A DNA stretch of 64,000 bases from Alkalibacterium sp. MB6 (lineage in GTDB: Bacteria; Bacillota; Bacilli; Lactobacillales; Carnobacteriaceae_A). The stretch is from assembly GCF_009935905.1 (NCBI RefSeq), contig NZ_PREX01000013.1, positions 1-64,000 of the forward strand. The letters run 5' to 3'. Shown here in pieces: positions 62,856-64,000 of the stretch. A program made the position numbers and the translations under genes. The notes below the pieces were generated by a model. That model worked only from the letters and a program-made list of their open reading frames with translations, was not told where the DNA came from and did not search any database. Position 1 is the stretch's first letter; each line of letters opens with the position of its first letter.

Positions 62856-63755
62856 TTAACGTTTTAAGTTGATTAATTCTTGTAGCATCTCGTCAGATGT
62901 TGTAATGCTTCGTGTATTAGCAGAATAGGCACGGCTTGTAACAATCATTTCTGTAAATTCGTTAGCCAAGTCAACGTTAGACATTTCCATAAAGCCTGAA
63001 CGAACAGTCGCAAATCCATCATCTGATGGGGCTCCAAATTGTGCAACGCCCGAGTTAGCTGAGGAATTGTATAAGTTCTCTCCAACTTTTTCCATACCGT
63101 CAGCATTTGCAAAGCTAGCTAAAGCCAATCGTCCGATGATGTAAACTTCTCCATTACTGTATGTTCCAAGAATTGTACCGGTACTGTCTACAGCGTAGTC
63201 TTGTAATTCAATCGTGTTTCCATTGGCATCCTGAATGGTTTGAGGGATATCTAAAGCAACTAGTTGGTCTGTATTCATAACCAATCCTTCTTCAAGAACT
63301 GGTGCTCCTGACCCTTCAGGTTGGTAACCCATCACTCTCATACCACTTGAAGTGGTTAAGTTTCCATTATTATCAGTGTAGAATCCACCATCTCTAGTAT
63401 ACTGATTCATACCACTTGCTCCCCCGTCTTGGCTGACGACGAAGAATGAGCTGTCTCCATTTTGAAGACCAAAGTCTAGTGCACGACCAGTAAATTGTAG
63501 GGATCCGCCTTGCATCATAATATCCGTTGAAGCAACTTGTGAACCTAACCCAACTTGTTGCGCGTTAATCCCCCCACGGCCGCCCGTGTTTGGTCCTTGA
63601 GCTCTAGCATCCATTTGGGAAATCATGTCTTGAAAACGAACACGTTGAGATTTAAAGCCAGTTGTATTGACGTTTGCAATGTTATTTGCGATAACGTCCA
63701 TTTTTGTTTGTTGACCTTTCATACCAGTAATACCTGAATATAGTGAATTTAACAT
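62856..63755 (-). CDS. flgE: Flagellar hook protein FlgE
   Basis: A 299-residue axial protein. The N-terminal motif MDVIANNIANVNTTGFKSQRVRFQ and C-terminal SNVDLANEFTEMIVTSRAYSANTRSITTSDEML are typical. It is short compared with Salmonella FlgE (about 400 residues) but in the range of Firmicutes hook proteins (about 265-300), which lack one outer domain. It follows the TIGR02530-type gene, as in Bacillus. Confidence 0.93.
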   Translation of the reverse strand: MLNSLYSGITGMKGQQTKMDVIANNIANVNTTGFKSQRVRFQDMISQMDARAQGPNTGGRGGINAQQVGLGSQVASTDIMMQGGSLQFTGRALDFGLQNGDSSFFVVSQDGGASGMNQYTRDGGFYTDNNGNLTTSSGMRVMGYQPEGSGAPVLEEGLVMNTDQLVALDIPQTIQDANGNTIELQDYAVDSTGTILGTYSNGEVYIIGRLALASFANADGMEKVGENLYNSSANSGVAQFGAPSDDGFATVRSGFMEMSNVDLANEFTEMIVTSRAYSANTRSITTSDEMLQELINLKR

Positions 63756-63842
63756 TGTGTTTCCTCCTAGTTTTTGAGTGTTAAACGTTTCTGAATCAGT
63801 CAGTCATCAGAAAAAAGCCTCTTTTCAGTCCAGCATATGCGT

Positions 63843-64000
63843 TTATCTTTTTCCGTTTATTTGTATGGCACTATCGATGTTAGTCACGTCGGTCATCTCT
63901 GTCGATTTTAAAGCAGTGATAACTGTTTTGTTTTTGATGCTTGCAATTAAAGCTAAATCATCGTATAAAATTAAGGATTGTTCAGACCCTTTAGCTTCCA
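63843..64000 (-). CDS. TIGR02530-type flagellar operon protein (3' part only)
   Basis: The C-terminal 51 residues of a gene cut by the right window edge. The visible part includes SLILYDDLALIASIKN, KTVITALKS and TNIDSAIQING. These match the end of the TIGR02530 flagellar proteins that sit between flgD and flgE in Bacillus operons. The reading frame is open to the edge. Function is unknown beyond its hook-region location; flgD is expected upstream. Confidence 0.75.
   Translation of the reverse strand, partial: EAKGSEQSLILYDDLALIASIKNKTVITALKSTEMTDVTNIDSAIQINGKR

Overview
This is an AT-rich window from a low-GC Gram-positive bacterium. The synteny follows Bacillus/Lactobacillales: ypiA-ypiB-mazG-cca-dinG-ypmB-asnS-dnaD-nth, and rhomboid-glcK-yqgU. 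It also carries an arginine deiminase, a lactic-acid-type rpmG, and flagellar and type IV pilus loci. A motile member of the Carnobacteriaceae (Carnobacterium, Marinilactibacillus or Alkalibacterium type) fits best. That placement is inferred from gene content and not proven. No rRNA, tRNA, CRISPR array, prophage or insertion sequence was seen.

Region 1 (1-36.7 kb) is mostly housekeeping. It holds a rhodanese-fold protein, a YqgU-like lipoprotein, glucokinase and rhomboid protease; two small membrane-anchored proteins; rpmG; a class B penicillin-binding protein; a broken D-Ala-D-Ala ligase; sodA; cshB; zwf and a phosphohexomutase. These are followed by argR divergent from argS, trmL-queG, an intact ddl, rlmA, arcA, a class 1c aspartate aminotransferase and the long leftward cluster from the TPR gene ypiA to nth. 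Noncoding items include an argS leader with a strong promoter and an attenuator-like hairpin, three 33-bp hairpin repeats on an exact 51-bp period after argS, and a possible small RNA upstream of ddl.

Region 2 (36.8-51.9 kb) is the most distinctive part. A leftward type IV pilus locus encodes three minor prepilins (one with a large glycine-rich passenger), PilB, PilT, PilC, a major pilin with its own promoter, a prepilin peptidase and PilM/N/O. Its first gene is a membrane GAF-GGDEF diguanylate cyclase that overlaps the first prepilin gene by 8 nt. Next to it lie a membrane EAL phosphodiesterase with a degenerate GGDEF domain and a chemotaxis receptor that has a good SigD-type promoter. The arrangement suggests that cyclic di-GMP signalling, surface motility and swimming are coordinated here.

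Region 3 (52-64 kb) is a leftward flagellar operon: a TIGR02530-type gene (cut by the window edge), flgE, flbD, motA, motB, fliL, fliO, fliP, fliQ, fliR, flhB, flhA, fliA/sigD, flgF, flgG, and lastly an orphan ftsE. The fliM/fliY/cheY and flhF/flhG genes that Bacillus keeps in this operon are not at the equivalent positions. Several genes use GTG or TTG starts; starts were moved where a ribosome-binding site favoured it, as noted per gene.
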